Part shown: one piece after another, positions 12,601 to 25,074 of the stretch | Numbering within the stretch: position 1 is the first letter of the stretch | Layout of the letters: the number at the start of each line of letters is the position of its first letter | NCBI GenBank assembly: GCA_023375675.1 | Contig: JALQBC010000047.1 | Span: forward strand, 186,001-250,000 | Reading direction: 5' to 3' | Length of the DNA stretch: 64,000 nucleotides | Source: Cytospora piceicola | Taxonomy: Eukaryota; Ascomycota; Sordariomycetes; Diaporthales; Cytosporaceae | The notes under the pieces: model-generated | Seen by the model: only the letters and a program-made list of their open reading frames with translations | Told to the model about the DNA's origin: nothing | Database searches by the model: none | Position numbers and translations under genes: made by a program

Positions 12601-15600
12601 TCCAACAGTCTAGTCACGCGATACGGACGCCATCCTGTTGTCCGGAAACCAGCTTTTTCCAACCTCGGGATGGTCCATACCTCCGACTAGGTCTGATTGA
12701 TATCTGCTTACAGGTGACAGCGGGAGTGTGCAGTAGCGTACCATACGCCATTGGTGCTTGAACAGGTGCCATCATATTCTACCTGCGCAACCAGGAGATG
12801 CGAAGAGCCGTGGGGATCCAGACAGTATTTCGATACTTGACCACTTGAAGCCAACCCTGAGCAAGTTGAAAGGTATGGTCTATGTACATAGTGTCTGTCC
12901 GGATTGTCTTCACCCTAAGGAATACTGTGCCTCATTCCCCCTTCCAAATGCTCTCCGGCATCTGGAAACCAAGACAACTTACTCAACTTTGAAGTTTGCC
13001 AAGTTCCCTCAGCATATGACTTGGGGCGAGCGCAATGGCTGAAGTTCTACAGAGCGTTCTCTTCATGTACGCATGCTAAGCCAGGGTCCAAGGGTCTCCC
13101 ATCATTCCCGGCTTGCGGCAGCCAACATTACCACACTTTGCTTTGCTGACAACTGACGAAGTCATCGACAACGACAACATCATCCGGTCATGTAACGGCT
13201 ACCCCTCTCTCAGCATCGTCCTGTCTCAACAAACACTCTGGCTGAGATGCAACCCCATGCAGAAATCGACGTTGCAGTCACGAAGTCAAACAAACACCTC
13301 TTTGGGTGGCATTCTCAGGTGGTTGTGCCCATATCATTGCATGCAGCAGCTACCGGGGTCTCGAGGAGGAACTGAGTAATTAGCAGTACGGATTTAGAAA
13401 CGCATGGAAACCAGCCAAGACCACGAGGATACTCGTTTGCAGTAAATATCCCCCAAACGTTGCTCGCTTGGAGATCCTGCGTCATGGCCCGGCCGATAGT
13501 AGTATCATATGCAGACGGCCTCTGCCGCTGCCCGGACAGGTCTGGCTTCCGCGATCTCGCTCGAACCGGTTCATGTGCTGATCCCTGCTTTCCTAGTCGA
13601 GGAAACACTGCGTACCCGTTGAGGAGGCTCGTCCCCAATGTGTCGTCCTGCCGAGGCTTTTCTGGGAAAACTATCCGAGAAAGGTTGAGGGCTGTGTAGT
13701 ATTTTCCCCCATGCGAGTCTTCTGCTATAATTTCGACTCGTCGAGTGTTTGCAACAAAAGCTCGCATGGCAGCGTCTCCATTTATTTGCTGCAGCCACCA
13801 ATCGGACTGGACCATTGCAACGAATGCAGGATCTTGCATGATGCAGTTTGACAGATGCTGCAGTTTGCCATGCCCTGTCACTCATGTCACTCAGCAGAGT
13901 AGGAATGGTCCTGTGTATGCACACCCTCAAGCAGCGGAGGCAGCGTCACTTGGTCCCATTCAATTCTTGGGCTTCTCGCATAGGTGGAAGACTGTCATCC
14001 CCATACGGACTGTCGTGAAGCATGGGCGGATACCCGGAACAACTTCCGCGGAGATTGAATTCTTCGAGTTTGCTCCCGTGGATTCGACCAATACCCACGA
14101 GATCTGGAGCTTTTGTCACTCAGCCGCTGAAAGACATGGCCCCACCAACCGACGTTTCCAAGGGAACAATCCGACTATTCCCAGTCTAGAACCCAGGGGG
14201 TCTCCCAAAGGGGAGCTCTTCTCGGTTTTGAGATGTGAGTCTGCACCATGACATGTCACGTCTTGCTCTTCTGGTCCACACCACAAGGCCCTTGTGGGAA
14301 GACGCGATCGGGAGGATCCATTCGACTTCCAGGAACAGATGGATACCAGGATAGAAACAGTAACCTAGGTGACGGTCTGAGCAATTCTGAATTTCGGATA
14401 ATTGATCATCTCGGACTCTGTTTGCTCCCTCCTCGCCGGAGTGTGCTGCGTATGCGCATCTGATGGGAAAAGGACACCATGTGTACACCATATGTATTGG
14501 AAGAAGGGGGCAAAGCCGCATGTAACAGTTGCATCGAGACTATGATGGCTTGGGAGAACAGGAGATAGACATATTCATCGTTGGCCCTTTCACGAGTCGT
14601 CATGGCTATCATCGAAGCGATCTCATCGTCTGTCTCGGTTTGACTCTTTGGCTTGTCTTGTGGTGCAAACTGGGAATATCAACAGCTTCGACCTTTTTCT
14701 TTCCAGTCTAGCAAGCCATTTACGACACTTCCCAACTTTGTTCGTCAATCGATAGACTCGCTGTTACCTCTAACGTAGTTTTGACCCAATCACTGCCAGC
14801 AACGACTACCATCTGTGGTCGGATCCATCGAAGTACACAAGAACGGGCCATTCAAAGACATAAATATCAACGACGCCAAACTGGGTGGACCACTTACAAC
14901 TTCCATATTTCGATTCTTCCAAGGACAAGAGCCGTCTGGGTCTGTTGATATCAGCTGCCGCCCCGAGCTTCTTGATACTCATTTATGTAAGTTCCTCATA
15001 TATCCAAGGGATAAGAGGTTACAATATTTCCATCTTATAGGAAAGAGGCTCGTCATCATCATCATCACTGCCATCAGTTAGAGGTGTTGGTTGTATCGAT
15101 CCCTCTGATCTCAGCCTACCACCTACCATCGACCCTCCTTATCTGTTCCTTCTTTTCTCGTGTCGGACTGTTCCAAAGACCTCGTACACAGGCGCTGATG
15201 CCCAACCCACCACTTCTTGTTCATGCAGAGCTAACGATACATACCAGTTTGCTTCCTGTCACCCATTCCTTCACGTTCGTCTCGTCGACTACCAGCCTTG
15301 GGTTCATGACCTCACCGATCTCATCAGCAACGACCCAAAACGCTGCAAGGACTTCGTGTCTCCCAGAGCTGGCCAACTTCCCACCCCCTTCTCCACCTCC
15401 AACTGCGGCAGCTTGCGTAGAACCTGCATACGGAACCAAGAAGACGAACTCCAGACCGCCTCGACGGCTGAACGGTTTGGTCTACCAGTCCAGCGGAAAC
15501 CCGTCATTCTTTTGCGGCTCTACAGCTATCCCCTCTTTACCAGCAGCCACTATCCTGCCAGCCCAACACTCGATTACATACCTCCACGGGAACAGACATT

Positions 15601-15836
15601 GACGCCCAGCGGTGCGCTCAGCAGGCTCAGGCAGCAAGTCTCAGGCCATCAATACGTATGAGGACACAAACTTGAGCATTGCACAACAGCAGCGGTGAGG
15701 AATACTGAATATTCACTCGCGCAACGTCATCCAGAGGAGGGCCTCAACGAGGCGAGAGGCTGCAGTGTCCCAGGTCATCCAGCGTTGCCACACCAAAAAG
15801 GACGAAGAAGAAAAGAACACTCCCAAGCCCATAAAG
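9684..15836. other. Long region without a recognised gene
   Basis: About 6 kb with no recognised family. The longest ATG-started frame is on the minus strand, 13315-13839 (174 codons). It has no known motif and is overlapped by a comparably long open frame on the other strand, so neither is supported. A CTT/CAT microsatellite lies at 10760-10806. The stretch from about 14.8 to 15.8 kb is the likely promoter and leader of the Myb-like gene, which may carry an unseen 5' exon. Base composition is normal, unlike the RIP island. Confidence 0.45.
10760..10806. repeat. CTT/CAT trinucleotide microsatellite
   Basis: Four CTT units run into imperfect CAT and CAA units in intergenic sequence. Confidence 0.85.
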
Positions 15837-17655
15837 ATGTTTATCAGAGACCTTGGTCCCCACCGCGGGGTGGTCTTTGATGCGAGGCATTACCAATACT
15901 GTTCCTCACCCGAGACAGCCTTCCGTTTCAGAGTGGCCAAGCCGCGCATCTTCTCGAACCGGTATCGTACGGATCAATACTTCATCTACAACCAGGGTCC
16001 CTCTTTCAATGTCCAGATGGAGAAGATGAACCATATCTCTCGGGCTGTATCCACTCCCAACCAGTCGTCGCGTCCTGTCTCACTTCAACCATCGACAACG
16101 AGCACACGTGCCGTTGGTCCTTTCGAGGGGCCTTCACCCACTTACTTTGCCCCCATGCCTGCGTTGAGCGGTACCAGTACGACGAGGAACAGTCGTGCCA
16201 ATGGTCTTCCCCCCAGCAACCCCAATTGGTTCAACTCCTCGACTGCGTCAGCTGCTGATGGCAGCATCGGCCAGTATGGTCTCTATCAAGAAGTAACTGA
16301 TGGCCTCTATTTCGACACTCCGAACTCCAGTGGCGGGCACTTTGACCTAGGCACTGCTGGTGGTGGCATGCCGAGCTACTTCGACGGTTCCTCCTCTTCC
16401 ACCTATCACTTGCACGGCAGCTCACCCAACACCATGTTTGGAAGCTTCTCCTCGTCGATTGGACCGCCCGAGGACATGGACGTGGACCTCTCCGAGTTCA
16501 TCCATAGTCCCTCGAGCATCTCAGCGGGCACAACGTCGGGACTCTACCCCAGCGTCCAGCGACCAAACATTCCAAACAATCCCCCTGCCCCCATGTTTCC
16601 TACATCTCCCAATCCGCGCACCATGGACTCCCAGACCGTCTCACCAAGCATGTTGCACCTCAACAACACCCCACGCCTACCCATCACGTCTTCTTCCGAG
16701 TCCCTACCAGGCCCCTACAGCCACTTCCACATGGAGACAGACTCGGACACTGTACAGGGACCCACCAACACTGTCCCCGAGAGCTTGGTCCTGCCGTCGT
16801 CCCATAAGCAAGCCCGACCCAAGTCCAGCTCCAAGAAGCCTCACCGAGGATCCAACAGCAGCAGCAAGTGGGGCCGCAAGGCACTGCCGGACAAGGCCCC
16901 CAACCCTCAGTACATCCTCCCCAACAACGGACCCAAGCGCCGGAGCGAGCCGGAAAGCACCGCCCCCCCGAGGTCGCACTCGAAGAGGTCCAAGCCGAAG
17001 GGCAAGACCCCCTCGCAGGCGCAGCCCCACAGCTACCCCCCCTCGGAGCCCGCCTCCTCGTCCGGCGGCGCGCGGGCGGGCCACCCCCCGGCCGCGCCCT
17101 CCGACACAGCCGCCGACGCCGCCGCCGCCACCGAGGCGGCGGGCGGCCCGTCCCCCGCGGAGCGCTCGGCGCAGGACGAGTTCCTCGTCAGCTCCAGGCT
17201 GGGCGGCATGAAGTACAGCCAGATCCGCCAGCTGGGCAACTTCAAGGAGGCCGAGTCGACGCTCCGGGGCCGGTTCCGGACGCTGGTCAAGCCGAAGGAG
17301 GCTAGGGTGAGGAACCCCCAGTGGCAGGAGATCGATGTAAGTTTGACAAGGCCCATGAGTCTCATATGTATCCCTTTCATAGCACACATACCGCCCCTTT
17401 GTCCTGCTTGTTCATCAGTGTCCAAAGACTAATTCCCCGCCTGTGGAACAGGACAAGCTCCTCAAGCAAGCTGTGCCCAAGCTCTCAAAGTCCACCAACA
17501 ACATCCCCTGGAAGGCAGTCGCCGACTACATCTTCAACAACGGTGGTACCTACCAGTTCGGTTACAACACTTGTCACAAGCGGTGGAACTACCTGAGTGA
17601 GACGAGTGACGAGCAGGTCAGGAGAGATAGGATCAACGGCAGGAAGGACATCTAG
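15837..17655 (+). CDS. Myb/SANT-like DNA-binding protein
   Basis: Probable nuclear DNA-binding regulator. Two exons (15837-17336 and 17452-17655, GTAAGT donor, AACAG acceptor) give 567 residues from the first in-frame ATG. The first about 440 residues are low-complexity, rich in Ser, Pro, Thr and Asn, with basic Lys/Arg/Ser patches near residues 330-400 that could be nuclear signals, and an Ala/Pro tract. The conserved part is the end: from about residue 447, DEFLVSSRLGGMKYSQIR, then TLRGRFRTL, and across the intron a second helix set with WKAVADYI and CHKRWNYL, which reads as a Myb-like tryptophan-cluster domain common in Pezizomycotina. The frame stays open upstream of 15837 back to a TGA at 15696, so an upstream exon joining inside that stretch cannot be excluded. 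Targets are unknown. Confidence 0.8.
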
Positions 17656-18566
17656 ACGGCATGGTGAAAAGATTGAGTACTCCCAATGCTGTTTAGTCCC
17701 CGCCCCGGTCAAGGCATTGGTTGGACCTACTACCTTTACGTCTGCATTTGCATTTATGGAAAGGTTGGGCGAAACAATGGGTTTGGGATTATTCTTGGTA
17801 TTGATGGTCATATACAGTTTCCTGGGGACATTATGGGGATATCTCATCGACCTCTCTCCTTGAGGTATCCTGCTTCACCTGGGCCCACGAACAAGATAGA
17901 AAATTGACCAACTATATGACTTTTGCTGAACATCATGTCCACTGCCGACCTATGAATGATCCTCAATGAGAATTGCCCGCCGATGCTTCTACTTCCGCTT
18001 GAGGGTTTGCCTGACTCACCGGACGGACTATTGAACGATGCCTCATCCTCAGCCTGACAGTGCCCTATCACCGGTAGGCTTCCGCAGACTTTTATCCTAG
18101 TCCCTGCTCAGCTAACATGTATGCACGATAGCCATTTCTTCATTATATAAGACCTTGTATATAATTCCTCCCCCCTCGAGTTCAAGACTTTTGATGAGGT
18201 TCCTTACCTTCCTCCACTCTTCGCTCATATCCTTGCAGCATGAATTGGAAGAAATCCCTAGCAGGTGGAGGCGGCCCATAGCCAAGTCATACAACTAAAC
18301 GTTGTGGCAACCTTGTGAGTGTTCGTACTCGTCAAAACATCGGTGTATGTGCTCAGACTGTGCTCAGACGCTCCAGGCATTGAACTATCCTCGGTACAAG
18401 AACCGGTCAGGCATACGTTGCTGTGTTTTCGAGCGTGCTGGCATCGGGAACACTTAGTCATGCCTGTTTCCGTCGGGACGCCACCCGTCCGCCCAGCCAG
18501 TATAAGTCATATACGTCCACAGATCATGGACAATGTTGTTAATATAGCCCCCACATCTTGCCCCCT
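17656..18566. other. Intergenic, convergent 3' regions
   Basis: Lies between the 3' ends of the Myb-like gene (+) and the small membrane protein (-). I see no gene, RNA or repeat here. Confidence 0.6.
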
Positions 18567-19145
18567 TCAGGCCGGATCCGGACGCTCGACCTGCCCAGCC
18601 CGGCGTCCAAACACGGCATACGGGCTCGGCTCCGGGCCTGACAAGTCGTACGATGGCGGTGGCGTATACGGAGGAGGCGGCGTCTTCCAGCCGGCCCTGT
18701 CCCTCTCCCTCGGCACCGTGGGTCGTGGGCGGCGCAAACCGCCCCTCCTCCCAAGCCCAGATCCCGCCGCCCCCACAGACGCCCCGCCGCCGCCCCAGCC
18801 GGGTGTCATATCCTCCCATGCGATGTATGCCGCGCCCGGGGGGATACTAGCACCGTCTGAGCCCGAGGCGTTGTTGTTGTTGTCGTCGTTGTCGCTGGCG
18901 TCGGCTGCGTTGGGATGCGCCGCGCAGCATCCTGCCTTGTGGCAGAGCATGCGCACCACGGCTACGAGGATCGCGCCCACGAAGAGGGCGCAGAGCACGA
19001 TCGCGGTGATGCGTCCGTGTTCGATGTCGCTGGATCTGTGCCGGGGTGATGCGTGTGCGACAGCGGCCCTGGCGAGTTTGTCTTTTAAGTATTCGGCGGA
19101 ACTGGAGCCCGCTGGGTAGATGGTCGTGCGGTCTAACGGGGCCAT
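18567..19145 (-). CDS. Small single-pass membrane protein with two PY motifs
   Basis: Unrecognised single-exon protein of 192 residues. Residues about 46-66 form one hydrophobic helix, followed directly by Cys residues at 68, 73 and 74 next to the membrane, candidate palmitoylation sites. Then comes an Asp/Asn-rich linker (about 82-95), a Gly-rich stretch and a Pro-rich tail holding PPPY (157-160) and PPSY (163-166). PPxY motifs bind WW domains of Rsp5/Nedd4 ubiquitin ligases. A single helix near the N-terminus with C-terminal PY motifs recalls yeast Rsp5 adaptors such as Rcr1/Rcr2 in layout; I see no convincing sequence homology. Start is the first ATG consistent with the coding bias; it is preceded by TCACAG, so a leader intron is possible. 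Confidence 0.6.
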   Translation of the reverse strand: MAPLDRTTIYPAGSSSAEYLKDKLARAAVAHASPRHRSSDIEHGRITAIVLCALFVGAILVAVVRMLCHKAGCCAAHPNAADASDNDDNNNNASGSDGASIPPGAAYIAWEDMTPGWGGGGASVGAAGSGLGRRGGLRRPRPTVPRERDRAGWKTPPPPYTPPPSYDLSGPEPSPYAVFGRRAGQVERPDPA

Positions 19146-20195
19146 CTGTGAGGTGTGAAGGGTGATGGATGAGGTATGTGTTATTGTAGATTCTGGGTAT
19201 ATCGTTTGGAGGAATTTCGACAAGACATACATCGTTTTTGATGGGAAGAGGGGGGGGGGATAAAAAGAAGACCTAGAGAGGAGGGAATTCAGGACCAAAG
19301 ATATTTCGAACGTAGGTCTGGCGCACAGAACCGTGGAACAGACCTCAGGACTAATTAAGCTCATTGGATGTTTGACCCAAGCAAATATACTACTTATGAT
19401 ACATGGCCACATATGGTAGCATTGTACAGACTAGTCAGTTTCATAGCCAAATCTTGACGGACTTCTTCTAGAATCAGGATGGGGGAACTTCACGGGCTTC
19501 ACGGAGGCATATCCCGTTCTTTCTGCAGATTGCGGGCCCTCGTTGGTGATTTCTCGTGTCAAGCGCGTGTTCCGCAGTGGCAAGTTCCAGCTTTCAGCGC
19601 CATGACTGGCGCTACCGGAGTCGATGTGGATGGAGACAAGCCCTTTTGATATCATTTAACCTCGGCACTCATTAGATTATCTGAGGGGACCGGCACACAT
19701 CGTCCGCTCGGACACGCAAGCCATCTGCCGAAGATTTCTCGATTTGGCAATCTGCTCATTCTCGTGAGGCCAACCGTTTGATTACCTAGGTAGATAGTAA
19801 TTGAGTACATACCCAAGTAATTAATTACCTTCTTAGTTGAGGAAATGCCACACGTTGACCATGATTTGCAGTCACAGCACTTGAGATTGAGAGGTGGTTG
19901 ATGATATTATTGTTAAAACAACACACGCCCTACCCAAGAGCCTCTATAAGGCTGAACCTCTCTGCCTGATCCCCCATGAAAGTTTACACAAGCCTTGTAA
20001 AACCAAACAATCTTCACCAGTAGTTGTACAGATTTCCCACAAAGTAAACAACAAATGCTCTCTTCCATGGCCAACGTCAGCCTTGCTTCCAGCTTTCTTC
20101 CCGCCAAATCATTATCAGTATCTATACTCCTTCTTTCCCTATCACAAACCATCCCAAATGATCCTGTTTTTTGCCTAATAAGCCCCTCCACAAAA
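19146..20195. other. Intergenic region
   Basis: Promoter of the small membrane protein and 3' side of the acidic repeat protein. One exact TACCTAGGTA palindrome at 19783-19792 sits in a TACC/TTACC-rich patch. No gene seen. Confidence 0.55.
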
Positions 20196-22475
20196 TCACG
20201 CCCCATCATCATCATCATCCCATAAACCAAACAAGGACCTTCTCTCCCCGCGGTACTCGCACGGGACAGCCGTCTCGCCAGTGTCCAGGAACCAGCTCTT
20301 CCCGTCAGCCTCGGTCAGCCTGACCTCGGCGCCCCAGGCCGCCGGCCAGCCTGTCTTGGCCCAGTCCGTCACGCTCCTTGCCCGCGCGTCGCCCCCCGCC
20401 ACGAAGCCACCGCCGGCGCGAAGCTCCTCGGCGGCTGCCAGGCGGCAGTCAGCCAGCAGCCCGTCCCGGCGGTGGGCGCCGCAGCCAACGAGCCTCCCGA
20501 TGGCTGCCTCTTCGGACGAGACGCTCCCAACGGTGATGGCATGGCCGCAGGGGCCGAAGACGTCTTCCTTCTGAGGAGGCTGTGGTTGTAGGGCGCGAGG
20601 TTCCGTCAGCGTTGTGCTTCTTGTTTCCATTACTACTGCCTCGACGGCAGGGGAAGCCGCATCATCGCCCAAGTCGTCAGCATAATGGACTTGGCGGAGT
20701 GGCGATCTCCCGGGAAGCGGCTTCTGGGACTTGAGGAAGCTCAAGGGCTGCCATTCCTCGAAGTAGGTCCTGAAAGTGCTCATGTACCAATCGCTCTCCT
20801 CGCATTTGTACAGCACCCAGGGTCCCTGGCAAAGGTCCGAGGGGTTGGCGTAGGCTATTATCTCGCTCTGGCTGTGACTGGGCTCAGAGGTTGTGTCGCA
20901 ATCAAGGACAGCTGTGGCCTCGGCCGTTATGGCATGCGTGGTCTGCGTCACGTCTGGAGCACTGGAATCTGCATCTGCGGAGATTTTCTCGCTTGATTGT
21001 TCAGGCTCCTAGCCCTCACTGTCTTCGTCTGAAAGTTCTCCGTCCTCGTATGTGCCAGTGTATTCGTGTTTGTCATCATTAACGTCCTCGAAGTTCTCGT
21101 CACCACTGCTCCCCGCACTCTCGTCATCGACCTCATCGGCAAACTCAGGGGCCATTGTCTTCGGGAGGCAGTGGAAGCAGTCGTGGTACAAGACGTACTC
21201 TTGACCGTGCTGGTCTTTGAGGATCTTGACCCTGGTGCCCTCAGGGTTGGTTGGGCAGTGGGAGTGTGCCCAGGCAGCGGCCTCCTCAGGGCTCGCCGGG
21301 AGAGAAGCGCTGCTGCCGTCCTCGTACATGGAGGACTCGTCTCCCACAAGGCTCTCCTCGGCCAAGCAGTACTTCTCTTCGGCAACACAAATCGCAGCTT
21401 TATCTTCAACTGCGGAAGCCTCGTCCTGCTCATAGCTCTCGAAAATAGGGTCCTCGGGCGCAACCTCTTCGGGGGTGCCCACGTATTTGATGTCGTCCTC
21501 GCTCTCGTTTGTGATTTGGCTCGTGTCATGTGTGGAATCGCTCGCAGAAGGGGAGTCGTCCGATGTGGTACTGTAATACCCTGGTGATTCCACCGTAATG
21601 AGGTGGTTGTAATGCTGGTACTCGACTAGCAAATTTGTCTCCTTTGTGACGTCGCTAGGATTCGCAATCACATTCATGTGCTCGGTGGACAATTTCGTAT
21701 CATAGTCCTCATCTCCTGACGAGTCGATAGTAGTCGCCCATGAGGACTTGCGGGTATTGGGAAGGTTGTCGGATGCGGAGGAGGAGAGATGACTGGCGTA
21801 GAATGAAAGGGTAGGAGAGGTATGGCCATCTGAGTCGGTGGTAGAGTTTCCATCTGTAGTGAGGCTTCCAGAACTATCTGAGTCGTCCTGAAGAAGATCA
21901 GGGCCCAACATCATGTAGGACGGAGTCATCGAGCCACCATTTTCGAGGGAGATATTTAGGTTATCATGGTACGCAGACTCCTGAAGCTCGGAAGGGGCTG
22001 CATCTGTATTGCACCCCTTGGCTACGTCCTCGTCCAAGCTCAACAGCTCAGCAGGGAACGAGGCGCGGAATGGTATCATCGCACCGTCGTTGTGGATCGA
22101 CGAGTTAAGTCTGTCGAAGGAAGAATTCAAGGGTTCTGGGCAGATCGAGGATCTGGACGACCTTTCGAGATCGTCCGCGCGAGGGGATAGGAGTGCAGCG
22201 TCGAACAGGGAGTGGAACGGGGCCATTGCTCCATTCTCGTACAGACTGGAGTTGAGAGAGCTCAACTCACGCGTCCGAACCTGCCATTGAATAGTATTTG
22301 TAGGTGGTAGCTTGGTGCCATCGGGCTTTCGGTGCTGCTCGTCTGCAGTGGCGATGGTCTTTGGGGACAATTGAGGCAGCGAAGTAGTCTTCTTGCCCAA
22401 GGCCATGGTAAAGCCAAGCTTCAGGGTGCTGAATATGGCCGATAGGACAGCCCGCTCTTCCTTGAAGAAGTCCAT
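20196..22475 (-). CDS. Acidic repeat protein, frame interrupted by one TAG
   Basis: Unrecognised protein. The frame runs from ATG at 22475 for 488 codons to a TAG at 21009-21011, then stays open in the same frame for 270 further codons to a TGA at 20196-20198. A tiny intron explains this well: a GTGAGG donor at 21019 and an AG at 20975 (45 nt) or 20969 (51 nt) remove the TAG and keep frame, giving 744 or 742 residues. Alternatives are a nonsense mutation, readthrough or a shorter protein. The first part is rich in Ser, Asp and Glu with three imperfect repeats (residues about 74-97, 123-146, 173-195) sharing LN[SI]S and GAM/GSM-x-P. The C-terminal part is less acidic, with several Cys and Trp, and ends in poly-Asp. 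No signal peptide or membrane segment. Probably a disordered cytoplasmic or nuclear protein; function unknown. Confidence 0.6.
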
Positions 22476-25074
22476 AATGTTTGTTTATATGTTTCTGTGC
22501 TCTGAGCAGGCCAGTAGTGGATGCGAGGTGCTTGAGAAGCTGCAAAGTTGCGTCTACAGCCAGGTCAGACTTGGAAGAATTGACAGATGATTGAGATTCA
22601 AGCGAAAATCATACCTTGGCTGGTCTGAGGTTAGATGATGCGATGAAGTCGTTCTGGTGCCTCGTGAAGCATGTGAATCATCAATGATGAATGTGTAATA
22701 GCCCTATGTGAGACGAGCGGTATCCGCGTGGATGAATCCAACGCAAGTCGCAAAGAACAAGAACGTTGATGATGGTTGATGAGCAGGATACGATTTTGCG
22801 TCAACTCTTCAGTCTGTCATTTGCGTGGTGTGTCGAGCATGGACAAGTCACTGGTAATTAAGCTGTTCTGCAGTATTGGTTGTGTTAGCGCGGTACGGAG
22901 GAGGGCTATGCACGGACCACTCAGCCTTGCTAGTATTCGGTTTGGGTGGGTGTTTTGTTAACCTCGGTGGAGGAAGTGCGTACCGCAACACTGCAAACAT
23001 TATTATTCTGATGACAACGGTATATATTTGTATATATGTTGGGCTTATATACTTGACAAATTTCAAGATGAGTAATAGGAAACTAAAATTGAACAGTCTG
23101 AGCAGCACTTTCTATATATTGACGCTAGGTCTACCCTAGGGCACGCACGAGGATGGCGTAACACCGTGGACATGGGTGCTGATGCTGAGTAAATTACAGT
23201 TACTGAAGTCAAGACTAGATGGGATCAACTAAGCCTAATATTCTCAAGTGCTGCCAGCTTGGGCCCCAAAACGAAAAGTTGCAGGCACATAACTCACTAT
23301 AAAGACAGTGATTTCCCGCCATGTTTGGTCCACTCTTGCATTGTGAGAGTACCCAAGGCAGTAAACAATGAAGTAGTCCCGTTCAGCTTGTGAGTGTCCT
23401 CAAGTGCTTTGATTTATGTTATTGTTATAAGGCTCGTGTTTGCTAGAATATCAGATGACTACTTCGTAAATTGAGCAATGATAAGGCACTGGATCTTACT
23501 TTGCCCCAAATAGTGCGATATCCGCCCGGCGGGATCTCCCAATCCTCCAAGACGAGGCTACGAGTTGCCTAAAAGAGACGTCGCAAGTAAGCTCGTGTCC
23601 AATTTTAGTCTGACTCATGGGTTTAGTCGTGTTTCTTCGCAATTCTCCTGGCCCGTATACGATCTTCTGCTTTCAAAACAGTCCACTACATAGGTGATCT
23701 ATCGGCTCCTGATTTTTGGGACGCATAGCAACCCCTTGAATCACAAGCCCGTCCACAATCATCGTTGTGCTGAGATCGGATACCCCTGTCTCAGTTGGGG
23801 ACACAAGTGTCTTATTATAGTTGATTGAAGTCGCCGTCTCGGGTGTTCGGATTCTTATGTTGCCCAGTCCTACCAGCCGTTATCTCTACAGAGGTAGTCC
23901 CTTCTGAGGAAATAAGTCATCTGAGTAATGGTGGCGAAATCGGGAGCTTCCCATTTTCATTGTAGAGACTATCGAGCCTCTTGTTTTCATTTCCGGGTTG
24001 TCGTCATCTGGACTGCGAGCGTCTCCCTTGTGACAGACCTTTCGGCCTGCGAGGCATCTCCCGTGAATCTTTCGCCGTGGGGTGGTCGACATGTTCGTTC
24101 GTGACAGACTCTGTGTCGTCGGATCTCTCGGCAATAACCTCCTTTGCTGAGGGAAATGTATGCCCCCTCGGCTAGAGACTCTTCTCTTGTTGCATAGGTG
24201 GAGCAAGACTCCAGCCCCGTACTGGCAGTGCTAAGCTCACCCCCGGTCCCGGACCAAGCCTCGATGTCGTCAGTACCATCCTCATTGATGCACGCCAGAT
24301 CAACGCCGCCGATTGACTTGGTGTTCCTGGCAGGCTCTTAGTGGGACCCGAGGACGGGACTGCAAGTATGCTGCATATGGTGTCGGATGATGGTTGGGTC
24401 ATCGGGCCAGTTTGTGAAGCGAGTAATGCGCCCAGGGAAGGTGAAGGCGACGACGTGAAAGGAAGAAAACGGAGCGTGTCGGCTGTTCTCGCCGTTGTGT
24501 GGTGCAACTTGGTGGTCATCGCCCGTATACCGGTCATTAGACGCGATACGCTGCTAATATTTTGCACCTGGCGTATCATATTGTCCGGTTCGTTGTACTG
24601 GTGAAAACGGGAATCATCTGCCTGTAAGGGAAACACATACTCGCAGCGGTTGAAAGTAGACAAAGCATTCTGCGTGGTGTATTGAGGTGCGTCGAGTAGC
24701 TAATTACCCTGCGTTGAAGTGAATGTTAATTACAATCTTTACTTCGATATTATATCCAGCCATCTTAATAGTGAAGAAAAATCACTAAGAAATGGTTTGT
24801 ACAGAACGGAGTACTGCTCTGTTATGTGTAGATGCGTCCTCATGCAAGCGGCAGGCGAGATTGATCAGTGTCCGAGCACACTACAAAAGAACATCAATCA
24901 ATTAATATCGTCAAAAGAGCATGAAATGATGGTGCGAGGCTATGCAGAAGATACTTAAGGAAACAGGCAGGAAGCTGTCACCACTCACCAGTTGCCCACG
25001 GGCCCCCGGAGCCTGGATCATGAAGTTGAAATATTAAATATGATAGTCTCGCTATGCAATACGAACAAGCAAAA
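22476..25074. other. Intergenic region without supported genes
   Basis: About 2.6 kb. Short open frames near 23.9-24.7 kb on both strands lack ATG starts, family motifs or a consistent codon pattern. The first few hundred bases are the promoter of the acidic repeat protein. Nothing else is recognised. Confidence 0.5.

Noticed and set aside
13315..13839. 174-codon minus-strand open frame with ATG start
   Set aside because: No family motif, no supporting splice structure, and a comparable open frame lies on the other strand over part of it. Noted as a weak hypothetical only.
24172..24663. 163-codon minus-strand open frame
   Set aside because: Starts with a TTG codon, Ser/Thr-rich without conserved blocks. 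Insufficient support.
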